A stretch of DNA of 64,000 nt from Siphonodentalium dalli (lineage: Eukaryota > Mollusca > Scaphopoda > Gadilida > Siphonodentaliidae): the NCBI GenBank assembly GCA_032622095.1, contig CP136064.1, positions 141,811,954 through 141,875,953 on the forward strand, given 5' to 3'. The translations under genes were made by a program, and so were the position numbers. Of this stretch, positions 42,871 to 57,974 are shown in pieces; position 1 is the stretch's first letter, and each line of letters begins with the position of its first letter. The notes beneath the pieces were generated by a model. It had not been told where the DNA came from, made no database searches, and saw only the letters and a program-made list of their open reading frames with translations.

Positions 42871-45800
42871 CGAGTCATTTTGGGGTCATTCGAACAAAAA
42901 ACATGGCCGCCAGTGACCATCTTTGATTTTACTCTTTACATGACTAAATCCTTTAGCACGGGCTACAGGTCGTACCTTTAGTCTGATCATCATGAAATTT
43001 GTTATCGCTGTTGAAATTGGAATGTAGATGGGAACGAGTCATTTTGGGGTCATTCGGGCAAAAAACATGGCCGCCAGTGGCCATCTTTGTTTTCAAAAAT
43101 TCAATCCATTAAAACGGGCCACAGGTCGCATTGTTCGTCTGATCATCATGAAATTATTCCTGGATGTTAATATTGACATGTAGATGGGAAAGGGTCATTT
43201 TGGGGTCGTTCGGCAAAAAAACATGGCCGCCAGCAGCCATCTTGGATTTTACTCTTTACATGACTAAATCATTTAGCACGGGCTACAGGTCGTACCTTTA
43301 ATCTGATCATCATGAAATTTGTTATAGCTGTTGAAATTGAAATGTAGATGGGAACGAGTCATTTTGTGGTCATTCGGACAAAAAACATGGCCGCCAGTGA
43401 CCATCTTTGATTTTACTGTTTGTATGACTAAATCCTTTAGCACGGGCTACAGGTCATACCTTTAGTCTGATCATCATAAAATTCGACAAGGATGTTGGCA
43501 ATGACATGTAGATTGGAACGAGTCATTTTGGGATCAATCGGCCAAAAAACATGGCCGCCAGCAGCCGTCTTGGATTTTACTCTTTGTGTGACTAAATCCT
43601 TTAGCACAGGATACAGGTCGTACCTTTATTCTGATCATCATAAAATTTGTCATGGATGTTAACAATGACTTGTAGATGGGAACGAGTCATTTTGGGTTAA
43701 TTCGGCCAAAAAACATGGCCGCCAGCAGCCATCTTGGATTGTACTCTTTGTATGACTAAATTCTTTAGCACGGGCTACAGGTCGTACCTTTAGTCTAATC
43801 ATCATGAAATTTGTTATGTCTGTTGAAATTGGAATGTAGATGGGAACGAGTCATTTTGGGGTCATTCGGGTAAAAAACATGGCCGCCAGTGGCCATCTTT
43901 GTTTTCAAAATTCAATCCATTAGCACGGGCCACAGGTCGCATTGTTCGTCTGATCATCATGAAATTATTCCTGGATGTTAATATTGACATGTAGATGGGA
44001 AAGGGTCATTTTGGGGTCGTTCGGCAAAAAAACATGGCCGCCAGCAGCCATCTTGGATTTTACTCTTTACATGACTAAATCATTTAGCACGGGCTACAGG
44101 TCGTACCTTTAATCTGATCATCATGAAATTTGTTATAGCTGTTGAAATTGAAATGTAGATGGGAACGAGTCATTTTGGGGTCATTCGGACAAAAAACTTG
44201 GCCGCCAGTGACCATCTTTGATTTTACTGTTTGTATGACTAAATCCTTTAGCACGGGCTACAGGTCATACCTTTTGTCTGATCATCATAAAATTTGACAA
44301 GGATGTTGACAATGACATGTAGATTGGAACAAGTCATTTTGGGATCAATCGGCCAAAAAACATGGCCGCCAGCAGCCGTCTTGGATTTTACTCTTTGTGT
44401 GACTAAATCATTTAGCACAGGATACAGGTCGTACCTTTAGTCTGATCATCATAAAATTTGTCCAGAATGTTAACAATGACTTGTAGATGGGAACGAGTCA
44501 TTTCGGGTTCATTCGGCCAAAAAACATGGCCGCCAGCAGCCATCTTGGATTTTACTGTTTGTATGACTGAATCCTTTAGCACGGGCTACAGGTCGTACCT
44601 TTAGTCTGATCATCATGAAATTTGTTATCGCTGTTGAAATTGGAATGTAGATGGGAACGAGTCATTTTGGGGTCATTCGGGCAAAAAACATGGCCGCCAG
44701 TGGCCATCTTTGTTTTCAAAATTCAATCCATTAGCACGGGCCACAGGTCGCATTGTTCGTCTGATCATCATGAAATTTGTTAAGGCTGTTGAAATTGGAA
44801 TGTAGATGGGAACGAGTCATTTTGGGGTCATTCGGACAAAAAACTTGGCCGCCAGTGACCATCTTTGATTTTACTGTTTGTATTACTAAATCCTTTAGCA
44901 CGGGCTACAGGTCATACCTTTAGTCTGATCATCATAAAATTTGACATGGATGTTGACAATGACATGTAGATTGGAACGAGTCATTTTGGGATCATTCGGC
45001 CAAAAACATGGCCGCCAGCAGCCGTCTTGGAGTTTACTCTTTGTGTGACTAAATCCTTTAGCACAGGATACAGGTCGTACCTTTATTCTGATCATCATAA
45101 AATTTGTCATGGATGTTAACAATGCTTTTTAGATGGGAAAGAGTCATTTTGGGTTCATTCGGCCAAAAAACATGGCCGCCAGCAGCCATCTTGGATTGTA
45201 CTCTTTGTATGACTAAATCCTTTAGCACGGGCTACAGGTCGTACCTTTAGTCTAATCATCATGAAATTTGTTATGTCTGTTGAAATTGGAATGTAGATGG
45301 GAACGAGTCATTTTGGGGTCATTCGGGTAAAAAACATGGCCGCCAGTGGCCATCTTTGTTTTCAAAATTCAATCCATTAGCACGGGCCACAGGTCGCATT
45401 GTTCGTCTGATCATCATGAAATTATTCCTGGATGTTAATATTGACATGTAGATGGGAAAGGGTCATTTTGGGGTCGTTCGGCAAAAAAACATGGCCGCCA
45501 GCAGCCATCTTGGATTTTACTCTTTACATGACTAAATCCTTTAGCACGGGCTACAGGTCGTACCTTTAATCTGATCATCATGAAATTTGTTATAGCTGTT
45601 GAAATTGGAATGTAGATGGGAACGAGTCATTTTGGGGTCATTAGAATAAAAAACATGGCCGCCAGTGACCATCTTTGATTTTACTCTTTACATGAGTAAA
45701 TCCTTTATCACGGGCTACAGGTCGTACCTTTAGTCTGATCATCATGAAATTTGTTATCGCTGTTGAAATTGGAATGTAGATGGCAACGAGTCATTTTGGG

Positions 45801-48800
45801 GTCATTCGAACAAAAAACATGGCCGCCATTGACCATCTTTGATTTTACTCTTTACATGACTAAATCCTTTAGCACGGGCTACAGGTCGTACCTTTAGTCT
45901 GATCATCATGAAATTTGTTTTGGCTGTTGAAATTGGAATGTAGATGGGAACGAGTCATTTTGGGGTCATTCGGACAAAAAACTTGGCCGCCAGTGACCAT
46001 CTTTGATTTTACTGTTTGTATGACTAAATCCTTTAGCACGGGCTACAGGTCATACCTTTAGTCTGATCATCATAAAATTTGACATGGATGTTGACAATGA
46101 CATGTAGATTGGAACGAGTCATTTTGGGATCATTCGGCCAAAAAACATGGCCGCCAGCAGCCATCTTGGATTGTACTCTTTGTATGACTAAATTCTTTAG
46201 CACGGGCTACAGGTCGTACCTTTAGTCTAATCATCATGAAATTTGTTATGTCTGTTGAAATTGGAATGTAGATGGGAACGAGTCATTTTGGGGTCATTCG
46301 GGTAAAAAACATGGCCGCCAGTGGCCATCTTTGTTTTCAAAATTCAATCCATTAGCACGGGCCACAGGTCGCATTGTTCGTCTGATCATCATGAAATTAT
46401 TCCTGGATGTTAATATTGACATGTAGATGGGAAAGGGTCATTTTGGGGTCGTTCGGCAAAAAAACATGGCCGCCAGCAGCCATCTTGGATTTTACTCTTT
46501 ACATGACTAAATCATTTAGCACGGGCTACAGGTCGTACCTTTAATCTGATCATCATGAAATTTGTTATAGCTGTTGAAATTGAAATGTAGATGGGAACGA
46601 GTCATTTTGGGGTCATTCGGACAAAAAACTTGGCCGCCAGTGACCATCTTTGATTTTACTGTTTGTATGACTAAATCCTTTAGCACGGGCTACAGGTCAT
46701 ACCTTTTGTCTGATCATCATAAAATTTGACATGGATGTTGACAATGACATGTAGATTGGAACGAGTCATTTTGGGATCAAGCGGCCAAAAAACATGGCCG
46801 CCAGCAGCCGTCTTGGATTTTACTCTTTGTGTGACTAAATCATTTAGCACAGGATACAGGTCGTACCTTTAGTCTGATCATCATAAAATTTGTCCAGAAT
46901 GTTAACAATGACTTGTAGATGGGAACGAGTCATTTTGGGTTCATTCGGCCAAAAAATATGGCCGCCAGCAGCCATCTTGGATTTTACTGTTTGTATGACT
47001 GAATCCTTTAGCACGGGCTACAGGTCGTACCTTTAGTCTGATCATCATAAAATTTGTTATGGCTGTTGAAATTGGAATGTAGATGGGAACGAGACATTTT
47101 GGGGTCATTCGGACAAAAATCATGGCCGCCAGTGGCCATCTTTGTTTTCAAAATTCAATCCTTTAGCACGGGCCACAGGTCGCATTGTTCGTCTGATCAT
47201 CATGAAATTTGTCCTGGATGTTAATATTGACATGTAGATTGGAACGAGTCAATTTTGCTTTACTCGGGCAAAAAACATGGCCGCCAGCAGCCATCTTTGA
47301 TTGTACTCTTTGTATGACTAAATCCTTTAGCACGGGCTACAGGTCGTACCTTTAGTCTGATCATCATGAAATTTGTTATCGCTGTTGAAATTGGAATGTA
47401 GATGGGAACGAGTCATTTTGGGGTCATTCGGGCAAAAAACATGGCCGCCAGTGACCATCTTTGATTTTACTGTTTGTATGACTAAATCCTTTAGCACGGG
47501 CTACAGGTCATACCTTTAGTCTGATCATCATAAAATTTGACATGGATGTTGACAATGACATGTTGATTGGAACGAGTCATTTTGGGATCATTCGGCCAAA
47601 AACATGGCGGCCAGCAGCCGTCTTGGATTTTACTCTTTGTGTGACTAAATCCTTTAGCACAGGATACAGGTCGTACCTTTATTCTGATCATCATAAAATT
47701 TGTCATGGATGTTAACAATGACTTGTAGATGGGAACGAGTCATTTTGGGTTCATTCGGCCAAAAAACATGGCCGCCAGCAGCCATCTTGGATTGTACTCT
47801 TTGTATGACTAAATCCTTTAGAACGGGCTACAGGTCATACCTTTAGTCTGATCATCATAAAATTTGACATGGATGTTGACAATCACATGTAGATTGGAAC
47901 GAGTCATTTTGGAATCATTCGGCCAAAAACATGGCCGCCAGCAGCCGTCTTGGATTTTACTCTTTGTGTGACTAAATCCTTTAGCACAGGATACAGGTCG
48001 TACCTTTATTCTAATCATCATGAAATTTGTTATGTCTGTTGAAATTGGAATGTAGATGGAAACAAGTCATTTTGGGGTCATTCGGACAATAAACATGGCC
48101 GCCTGTGACCATCTTTGATTTTACTGTTTGTATGACTAAATCTTTTAGCACGGGCTACAGGTCATACCTTTAGTCTGATCATCATAAAATTTGAAATGGA
48201 TGTTGTCAATGACATGTAGATTGGAACGAGTCATTTTGGGATCATTCGGCCAAAAAACATGGCCGCCAGCAACCGTCTTGGATTTTACTCTTAGTGTGAC
48301 TAAATCCTTTAGCACAGGATACAGGTCGTACCTTTAGTCTGATCATCATAAAATTTGTCATGGATGTTAACAATGACTTGTAGATGGGAACGAGTCATTT
48401 TGGGTTCATTCGGCCAAAAACCATGGCCGCCAGCAGCCATCTTGGATTTTACTGTTTGTATGACTGAATCCTTTAGCACGGGCTACAGGTCGTACCTTTA
48501 GTCTGATCATCATAAAATTTGTTATGGCTGTTGAAATTGGAATGTAGATGGGAACGAGTCATTTTGGGGTCATTCGGACAAAAAACATGGCCGCCAGTGG
48601 CCATCTTTGTTTTCAAAATTCAATCCATTATCACGGGCCACAGGTCGCATTGTTCGTCTGATCATCATGAAATTTGTCCTGAATGTTAATATTGACATGT
48701 AGATGGGAAAGACTCATTTTGGGGTCGTTCGGCAAAAAAACATGGCCGCCAGCAGCCATCTTGGATTTTACTCTTTACATGACTAAATCATTTAGCACGG

Positions 48801-49068
48801 GCTACAGGTCGTACCTTTAATCTGATCATCATGAAATTTGTTATAGCTGTTGAAATTGGAATGTAGATGGGAACGAGTCATTTTGGGGTCATTCGAACAA
48901 AAAACATGGCCGCCAGTGACCATCTTTGATTTTACTCTTTACATGACTAAATCCTTTAGCACGGGCTACAGGTCGTACCTTTAGTCTGATCATCATGAAA
49001 TTTGTTATCGCTGTTGAAATTGGAATGTAGATGGGAACGAGTCATTTTGGGGTCATTCGGAAAAAAAA

Positions 49069-50187
49069 CATGGCCGCCAGTGGCCATCTTTGTTTTCAAA
49101 ATTCAATCCATTAGCACGGGCCACAGGTCGCATTGTTCGTCTGATCATCATGAAATTATTCCTGGATGTTAATATTGACAAGTAGATGGGAAAGAGTCAT
49201 TTTGGGGTCGTTCGGCAAAAAAACATGGCCGCCAGCAGCCATCTTGGATTTTACTCTTTACATGACTAAATCATTTAGCACGGGCTACAGGTCGTACCTT
49301 TAATCTGATCATCATGAAATTTGTTATTGCTGTTGAAATTGGAATGTAGATGGGAACGAGTCATTTTGGGTTCATTCGGCCAAAAACCATGGCCGCCAGC
49401 AGCCATCTTGGATTTTACTGTTTGTATGACTGAATCCTTTAGCACGGGCTACAGGTCGTACCTTTAGTCTGATCATCATAAAATTTGTTATGGCTGTTGA
49501 AATTGGAATGTAGATGGGAACGAGTCATTTTGGGGTCATTCGGACAAAAAACATGGCCGCCAGTGGCCATCTTTGTTTTCAAAATTCAATCCATTATCAC
49601 GGGCCTGGTCGCATTGTTCGTCTGATCATCATGAAATTTGTCCTGGATGTTAATATTGACATGTAGATGGGAACGAGTCATTTTTGGTTTACTCGGGCAA
49701 AAAACATGGCCGCCAGCAGCCATCTTTGATTGTACTCTTTGTATGACTAAATCCTTTAGCACGGGCAACAGGTCGTACCTTTAGTCTGATCATCATGAAA
49801 TTTGTTATGGCTGTTGAAATTGGAATGTAGATGGGAACGAGTCATTTTGGGGTCATTCGGACAAAAAACATGACCGCCAGTGGCCATCTTTGTTTTCAAA
49901 ATTCAATCCATTAGCACGGGCCACAGGTCGCATTGTTCGTCTGATCATCATGAAATTATTCCTGGATGTTAATATTGACATGTAGATGGGAATGAGTCAT
50001 TTTGGGGTCGTTCGGCAAAAAAACATGGCCGCCAGCAGCCATCTTGGATTTTACTCTTTACATGACTAAATCATTTAGCACGGGCTACAGGTCGTACCTT
50101 TAATCTGATCATCATGAAATTTGTTATAGCTGTTGAAATTGGAATGTAGATGGGAACGAGTCATTTTGGGGTCATTCGAACAAAAAA
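49069..50187 (-). repeat. 7-monomer higher-order unit, single copy (~1.12 kb)
   Basis: Bounded by the CGGAAAAAAAACATGG monomer at the start and CGAACAAAAAACATGG at the next unit. Private variants are GACAAGTAGATGGG, GGGCAACAGGTCG and AACATGACCGCC. The same seven monomers recur twice in tandem at 57,975-60,216. Confidence 0.8.
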
Positions 50188-50834
50188 CATGGCCGCCAGT
50201 GACCATCTTTGATTTTACTCTTTACATGACTAAATCCTTTAGCACGGGCTACAGGTCGTACCTTTAGTCTGATCATCATGAAATTTGTTATCGCTGTTGA
50301 AATTGGAATGTAGATGGGAACGAGTCATTTTGGGGTGATTCGGACAAAAAACATGGCCGCCAGTGGCCATCTTTGTTTTCAAAATTCAATCCATTAGCAC
50401 GGGCCACAGGTCGCATTGTTCGTCTGATCATCATGAAATTATTCCTGGATGTTAATATTGACATGTAGATGGGAAAGAGTCATTTTGGGGTCGTTCGGCA
50501 AAAAAACATGGCCGCCAGCAGCCATCTTGGATTTTACTCTTTACATGACTAAATCATTTAGCACGGGCTACAGGTCGTACCTTTAATCTGATCATCATGA
50601 AATTTGTTATGGCTGTTGAAATTGAAATGTAGATGGGAACGAGTCATTTTGGGGTCATTCGAACAAAAAACATGGCCGCCAGTGACCATCTTTGATTTTA
50701 CTCTTTACATGACTAAATCGTTTAGCACGGGCTACAGGTCGTACCTTTAGTCTGATCATCATGAAATTTGTTTTGGCTGTTGAAATTGGAATGTAGATGG
50801 GAACGAGTCATTTTGGGGTCATTCGGACAAAAAA

Positions 50835-52619
50835 CTTGGCCGCCAGTGACCATCTTTGATTTTACAGTTTGTATGACTAAATCCTTTAGCACGGGCTACA
50901 GGTCATACCTTTAGTCTGATCATCATAAAATTTGACATGGATGTTGACAATGACATGTAGATTGGAACGAGTCATTTTGGGATCATTCGGCCAAAAACAT
51001 GGCCGCCAGCAGCCGTCTTGGATTTTACTCTTTGTGTGACTAAATCCTTTAGCACAGGATACAGGTCGTACCTTTATTCTGATCATCAAAAAATTTATCA
51101 TGGATGTTAACAATGACTTGTAGATGGGAACGAGTCATTTTGGGTTCATTCGGCCATAAAACATGGCCGCCAGCAGCCATCTTGGATTGTACTCCTTGTA
51201 TGACTAAATCCTTTAGCACGGGCTACAGGTCGTACCTTTAGTCTAATCATCATGAAATTTGTTATGACTGTTGAAATTGGAATGTAGATGGGAACCAGTC
51301 ATTTTGGGGTCATTCGGACAAAAAACATGGCCGCCAGTGACCATCTTTGATTTTACTGTTTGTATGACTAAATATTTTAGCACGGGCTACAGGTCATATC
51401 TTTAGTCTGATCATCATAAAATTTGACATGGATGTTGTCAATGACATGTAGATTGGAACGAGTCATTTTGGGATCATTCGGCCAAAAAACATGGCCGCCA
51501 GCAGCCGTCTTGGATTTTACTCTTTGTGTGACTAAATCCTTTAGCACAGGATACAGGTCGTACCTTTAGTCTGATCATCGTAAAATTTGTCATGGATGTT
51601 AACAATGACTTGCAGATGGGAACGAGTCATTTTGGGTTCATTCGGCCAAAAACCATGGCCGCCAGCAGCCATCTTGGATTTTACTGTTTGTATGACTGAA
51701 TCCTTTAGCACGGGCTACAGGTCGTACCTTTGGTCTGATCATCATAAAATTTGTTATGGCTGTTGAAATTGGAATGTAGATGGGAACGAGTCATTTTGGG
51801 GTCATTCGGACAAAAAACATGGCCGCCAGTGGCCATCTTTGTTTTCAAAATTCAATCCATTATCACGGGCCACAGGTCGCATTGTTCGTCTGATCATCAT
51901 GAAATTTGTCCTGGATGTTAATATTGACATGTAGATGGGAACGAGTCATTTTTGGTTTACTCGGGTAAAAAACATGGCCGCCAGCAGCCATCTTTGATTG
52001 TACTCTTTGTATGACTAAATCCTTTAGCACGGGCTACAGGTCGTACCTTTAGTCTGATCATCATGAAATTTGTTATGGCGGTGGAAATTGGAATGTAGAT
52101 GGGAACGAGTCATTTTGGGGTCATTCGGACAAAAAACATGGCCGCCAGTGGCCATCTTTGTTTTCAAAATTCAATCCATTATCACGGGCCACAGGTCGCA
52201 TTGTTCGTCTGATCATCATGAAATTATTCCTGGATGTTAATATTGACATGTAGATGGGAAAGAGTCATTTTGGGGTCGTTCGGCAAAAAAACATGGCCGC
52301 CAGCAGCCATCTTGGATTTTACTCATTACATGACTAAATCATTTAGCACGGGCTACAGGTCGTACCTTTAATCTGATCATCATGACATTTGTTATAGCTG
52401 TTGAAATTGGAATGTAGATGGGAACGAGTCATTTTGGGGTCATTCGAACAAAAAACATGGCCGCCAGTGACCATCTTTGATTTTACTCTTTACATGACTA
52501 AATCCTTTAGCACGGGCTACAGGTCGTACCTTTAGTCTGATCATCATGAAATTTGTTTTGGCTGTTGAAATTGGAATTTAGATGGGAACGAGTCATTTTG
52601 GGGTCATTCGGACAAAAAA
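50835..52619 (-). repeat. 11-monomer higher-order repeat, copy 1 (1,785 bp)
   Basis: Begins at the diagnostic monomer with ACTTGGCCGCC in place of ACATGGCCGCC. Eleven monomer starts: about 50835, 50999, 51162, 51327, 51491, 51655, 51819, 51974, 52138, 52292 and 52457. Two are type B (51819 and 52138). Confidence 0.9.
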
Positions 52620-54404
52620 CTTGGCCGCCAGTGACCATCTTTGATTTTACTGTTTGTATGACTAAATCCTTTAGCACGGGCTACAGGTCATACCTTTAGT
52701 CTGATCATCATAAAATTTGACATAGATGTTGACAATGACATGTAGATTGGAAAGAGTCATTTTGGGATCATTCGGCCAAAAACATGGCCGCCAGCAGCCG
52801 TCTTGGATTTTACTCTTTGTGTGACTAAATCCTTTAGCACAGGATACAGGTCGTACCTTTATTCTGATCATCAAAAAATTTATCATGGATGTTAACAATG
52901 ACTTGTAGATGGGAACGAGTCATTTTGGGTTCATTCGGCCATAAAACATGGCCGCCAGCAGCCATCTTGGATTGTACTCTTTGTATGACTAAATCCTTTA
53001 GCACGGGCTACAGGTCGTACCTTTAGTCTAATCATCATGAAATTTGTTATGTCTGTTGAAATTGGAATGTAGATGGGAACCAATCATTTTGGGGTCATTC
53101 GGACAAAAAACATGGCCGCCAGTGACCATCTTTGATTTTACTGTTTGTATGACTAAATCTTTTAGCACGGGCTACAGGTCATATCTTTAGTCTGATCATC
53201 ACAAAATTTGACATGGATGTTGTCAATGACATGTAGATTGGAACGTGTCATTTTGGGATCATTCGGCCAAAAAACATGGCCGCCAGCAGCCGTCTTGGAT
53301 TTTACTCTTTGTGTGACTAAATCCTTTAGCACAGGATACAGGTCGAACCTTTAGTCTGATCATCGTAAAATTTGTCATGGATGTTAACAATGACTTGTAG
53401 ATGGGAACGAGTCATTTTGGATTCATTCGGCCAAAAACCATGGCCGCCAGCAGCCATCTTGGATTTTACTGTTTGTATGACTGAATCCTTTAGCACGGGC
53501 TACAGGTCGTACCTTTGGTCTGATCATCATAAAATTTGTTATGGCTGTTGAAATTGGAATGTAGATGGGAACGAGTCATTTTGGGGTCATTCGGACAAAA
53601 AACATGGCCGCCAGTGGCCATCTTTGTTTTCAAAATTCAATCCATTATCACGGGCCACAGGTCGCATTGTTCGTCTGATCATCATGAAATTTGTCCTGGA
53701 TGTTAATATTGACATGTAGATGGGAACGAGTCATTTTTGGTTTACTCGGGCAAAAAACATGGCCGCCAGCAGCCATCTTTGATTGTACTCTTTGTATGAC
53801 TAAATCCTTTAGCACGGGCTACAGGTCGTACCTTTAGTCTGATCATCATGAAATTTGTTATGGCTGTTGAAATTGGAATGTAGATGGGAACGAGTCATTT
53901 TGGGGTCATTCGGACAAAAAACATGGCCGCCAGTGGCCATCTTTGTTTTCAAAATTCAATCCATTAGCACGGGCCACAGGTCGCATTGTTCGTCTGATCA
54001 TCATGAAATTATTCCTGGATGTTAATATTGACATGTAGATGGGAAAGAGTCATTTTGGGGTCGTTCGGCAAAAAAACATGGCCGCCAGCAGCCATCTTGG
54101 ATTTTACTCTTTACATGACTAAATCATTTAGCACGGGCTACAGGTCGTACCTTTAATCTGATCATCATGAAATTTGTTATAGCTGTTGAAATTGGAATGT
54201 AGATGGGAACGAGTCATTTTGGGGTCATTCGAACAAAAAACATGGCCGCCAGTGACCATCTTTGATTTTACTCTTTACATGACTAAATCCTTTAGCACGG
54301 GCTACAGGTCGTACCTTTAGTCTGATCATCATGAAATTTGTTTTGGCTGTTGAAATTGGAATGTAGATGGGAACGAGTCATTTTGGGGTCATTCGGACAA
54401 AAAA
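52620..54404 (-). repeat. 11-monomer higher-order repeat, copy 2 (1,785 bp)
   Basis: Same order of monomer variants as copy 1, with identical length and only scattered substitutions (for example GGAATTTAGATGGG near 52,575 and GGAAAGAGTC near 52,750). Confidence 0.9.
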
Positions 54405-56189
54405 CTTGGCCGCCAGTGACCATCTTTGATTTTACTGTTTGTATGACTAAATCCTTTAGCACGGGCTACAGGTCATACCTTTAGTCTGATCATCATAAAA
54501 TTTGACATGGATGTTGACAATCACATGTAGATTGGAAAGAGTCATTTTGGGATCATTCGGCCAAAAACATGGCCGCCAGCAGCCGTCTTGGATTTTACTC
54601 TTTGTGTGACTAAATCCTTTAGCACAGGATACAGGTCGTACCTTTATTCTGATCATCAAAAAATTTATCATGGATGTTAACAATGACTTGTAGATGGGAA
54701 CGAGTCATTTTGGGTTCATTCGGCTATAAAACATGGCCGCCAGCAGCCATCTTGGATTGTACTCTTTGTATGACTAAATCCTTTAGCACGGGCTACAGGT
54801 CGTACCTTTAGTCTAATCATCATGAAATTTGTTATTTCTGTTGAAATTGGAATCTAGATGGGAACCAGTCATTTTGGGGTCATTCGGACAAAAAACATGG
54901 CCGCCAGTGACCATCTTTGATTTTACTGTTTGTATGACTAAATCTTTTAGCACGGGCTACAGGTCATATCTTTAGTCTGATCATCACAAAATTTGACATG
55001 GATGTTGTCAATGACATGTAGATTGGAACGAGTCATTTTGGGATCATTCGGCCAAAAAACATGGCCGCCAGCAGCCGTCTTGGATTTTACTCTTTGTGTG
55101 ACTAAATCCTTTAGCACAGGATACAGGTCGTACCTTTATTCTGATCATCGTAAAATTTGTCATGGATGTTAACAATGACTTGTAGATGGGAACGAGTCAT
55201 TTTGGGTTCATTCGGCCAAAAACCATGGCCGCCAGCAGCCATCTTGGATTTTACTGTTTGTATGACTGAATCCTTTAGCACGGGCTACAGGTCGTACCTT
55301 TAGTCTGATCATCATAAAATTTGTTATGGCTGTTGAAATTGGAATGTAGATGGGAACGAGTCATTTTGGGGTCATTCGGACAAAAAACATGGCCGCCAGT
55401 GGCCATCTTTGTTTTCAAAATTCAATCCATTATCACGGGCCACAGGTCGCATTGTTCGTCTGATCATCATGAAATTTGTCCTAGATGTTAATATTGACAT
55501 GTAGATGGGAACGAGTCATTTTTGGTTTACTCGGGCAAAAAACATGGCCGCCAGCAGCCATCTTTGATTGTACTCTTTGTATGACTAAATCCTTTAGCAC
55601 GGGCTACAGGTCGTACCTTTAGTCTGATCATCATGAAATTTGTTATGGCTGTTGAAATTGGAATGTAGATGGGAACGAGTCATTTTGGGGTCATTCGGAC
55701 AAAAAACATGGCCGCCAGTGGCCATCTTTGTTTTCAAAATTCAATCCATTATCACGGGCCACAGGTCGCATTGTTCGTCTGATCATCATGAAATTATTCC
55801 TGGATGTTAATATTGACATGTAGATGGGAAAGAGTCATTTTGGGGTCGTTCGGCAAAAAAACATGGCCGCCAGCAGCCATCTTGGATTTTACTCTTTACA
55901 TGACTAAATCATTTAGCACGGGCTACAGGTCGTACCTTTAATCTGATCATCATGAAATTTGTTATAGCTGTTGAAATTGGAATGTAGATGGGAACGAGTC
56001 ATTTTGGGGTCATTCGAACAAAAAACATGGCCGCCAGTGACCATCTTTGATTTTACTCTTTACATGACTAAATCCTTTAGCACGGGCTACAGGTCGTACC
56101 TTTAGTCTGATCATCATGAAATTTGTTTTGGCTGTTGAATTTGGAATGTAGATGGGAACGAGTCATTTTGGGGTCATTCGGACAAAAAA
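54405..56189 (-). repeat. 11-monomer higher-order repeat, copy 3 (1,785 bp)
   Basis: Same variant order and exactly the same length. It shares GGAAAGAGTC and GATCATCACAAAATT with copy 2, so copies 2-4 are closer to each other than to copy 1. Confidence 0.9.
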
Positions 56190-57974
56190 CTTGGCCGCCA
56201 GTGACCATCTTTGATTTTACTGTTTGTATGACTAAATCCTTTAGCACGGGCTACAGGTCATACCTTTAGTCTGATCATCATAAAATTTGACATGGATGTT
56301 GACAATGACATGTAGATTGGAAAGAGTCATTTTGGGATCATTCGGCCAAAAACATGGCCGCCAGCAGCCGTCTTGGATTTTACTCTTTGTGTGACTAAAT
56401 CCTTTAGCACAGGATACAGGTCGTACCTTTATTCTGATCATCAAAATATTTATCATGGATGTTAACAATGACTTGTAGATGGGAACGAGTCATTTTGGGT
56501 TCATTCGGCCATAAAACATGGCCGCCAGCAGCCATCTTGGATTGTACTCTTTGTATGACTAAATCCTTTAGCACGGGCTACAGGTCGTACCTTTAGTCTA
56601 ATCATCATGAAATTTGTTATGTCTGTTGAAATTGGAATGTAGATGGGAACCAGTCATTTTGGGGTCATTCGGACAAAAAACATTGCCGCCAGTGACCATC
56701 TTTGATTTTACTGTTTGTATGACTAAATCTTTTAGCACGGGCTACAGGTCATATCTTTAGTCTGATCATCACAAAATTTGACATGGATGTTGTCAATGAC
56801 ATGTAGATTGGAACGAGTCATTTTGGGATCATTTGGCCAAAAAACATGGCCGCCAGCAGCCGTCTTGGATTTTACTCTTTGTGTGACTAAATCCTTTAGC
56901 ACAGGATACAGGTCGTACCTTTAGTCTGATCATCGTAAAATTTGTCATGGATGTTAACAATGACTTATAGATGGGAACGAGTCATTTTGGATTCATTCGG
57001 CCAAAAACCATGGCCGCCAGCAGCCATCTTGGATTTTACTGTTTGTATGACTGAATCCTTTAGCACGGGCTACAGGTCGTACCTTTGGTCTGATCATCAT
57101 AAAATTTGTTATGGCTGTTGAAATTGGAATGTAGATGGGAACGAGTCATTTTGGGGTCATTCGGACAAAAAACATGGCCGCCAGTGGCCATCTTTGTTTT
57201 CAAAATTCAATCCATTATCACGGGCCACAGGTCGCATTGTTCGTCTGATCATCATGAAATTTGTCCTGGATGTTAATATTGACATGTAGATGGGAACGAG
57301 TCATTTTTGGTTTACTCGGGCAAAAAACATGGCCGCCAGCAGCCATCTTTGATTGTACTCTTTGTATGACTAAATCCTTTAGCACGGGCTACAGGTCGTA
57401 CCTTTAGTCTGATCATCATGAAATTTGTTATGGCTGTTGAAATTGGAATGTAGATGGGAACGAGTCATTTTGGGGTCATTCGGACAAAAAACATGGCCGC
57501 CAGTGGCCATCTTTGTTTTCAAAATTCAATCCATTAGCACGGGCCACAGGTCGCATTGTTCGTCTGATCATCATGAAATTATTCCTGGATGTTAATATTG
57601 ACATGTAGATGGGAAAGAGTCATTTTGGGGTCGTTCGGCAAAAAAACATGGCCGCCAGCAGCCATCTTGGATTTTACTCTTTACATGACTAAATCATTTA
57701 GCACGGGCTACAGGTCGTACCTTTAATCTGATCATCATGAAATTTGTTATAGCTGTTGAAATTGGAATGTAGATGGGAACGAGTCATTTTGGGGTCATTC
57801 GAACAAAAAACATGGCCGCCAGTGACCATCTTTGATTTTACTCTTTACATGACTAAATCCTTTAGCACGGGCTACAGGTCGTACCTTTAGTCTGATCATC
57901 ATGAAATTTGTTATCGCTGTTGAAATTGGAATGTAGATGGGAACGAGTCATTTTGGGGTCATTCGGAAAAAAAA
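56190..57974 (-). repeat. 11-monomer higher-order repeat, copy 4 (1,785 bp)
   Basis: Complete 11-mer of the same length. At 57,975 the expected ACTTGG monomer is replaced by the CGGAAAAAAAACATGG monomer that starts the duplicated 7-mer block. Confidence 0.9.
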
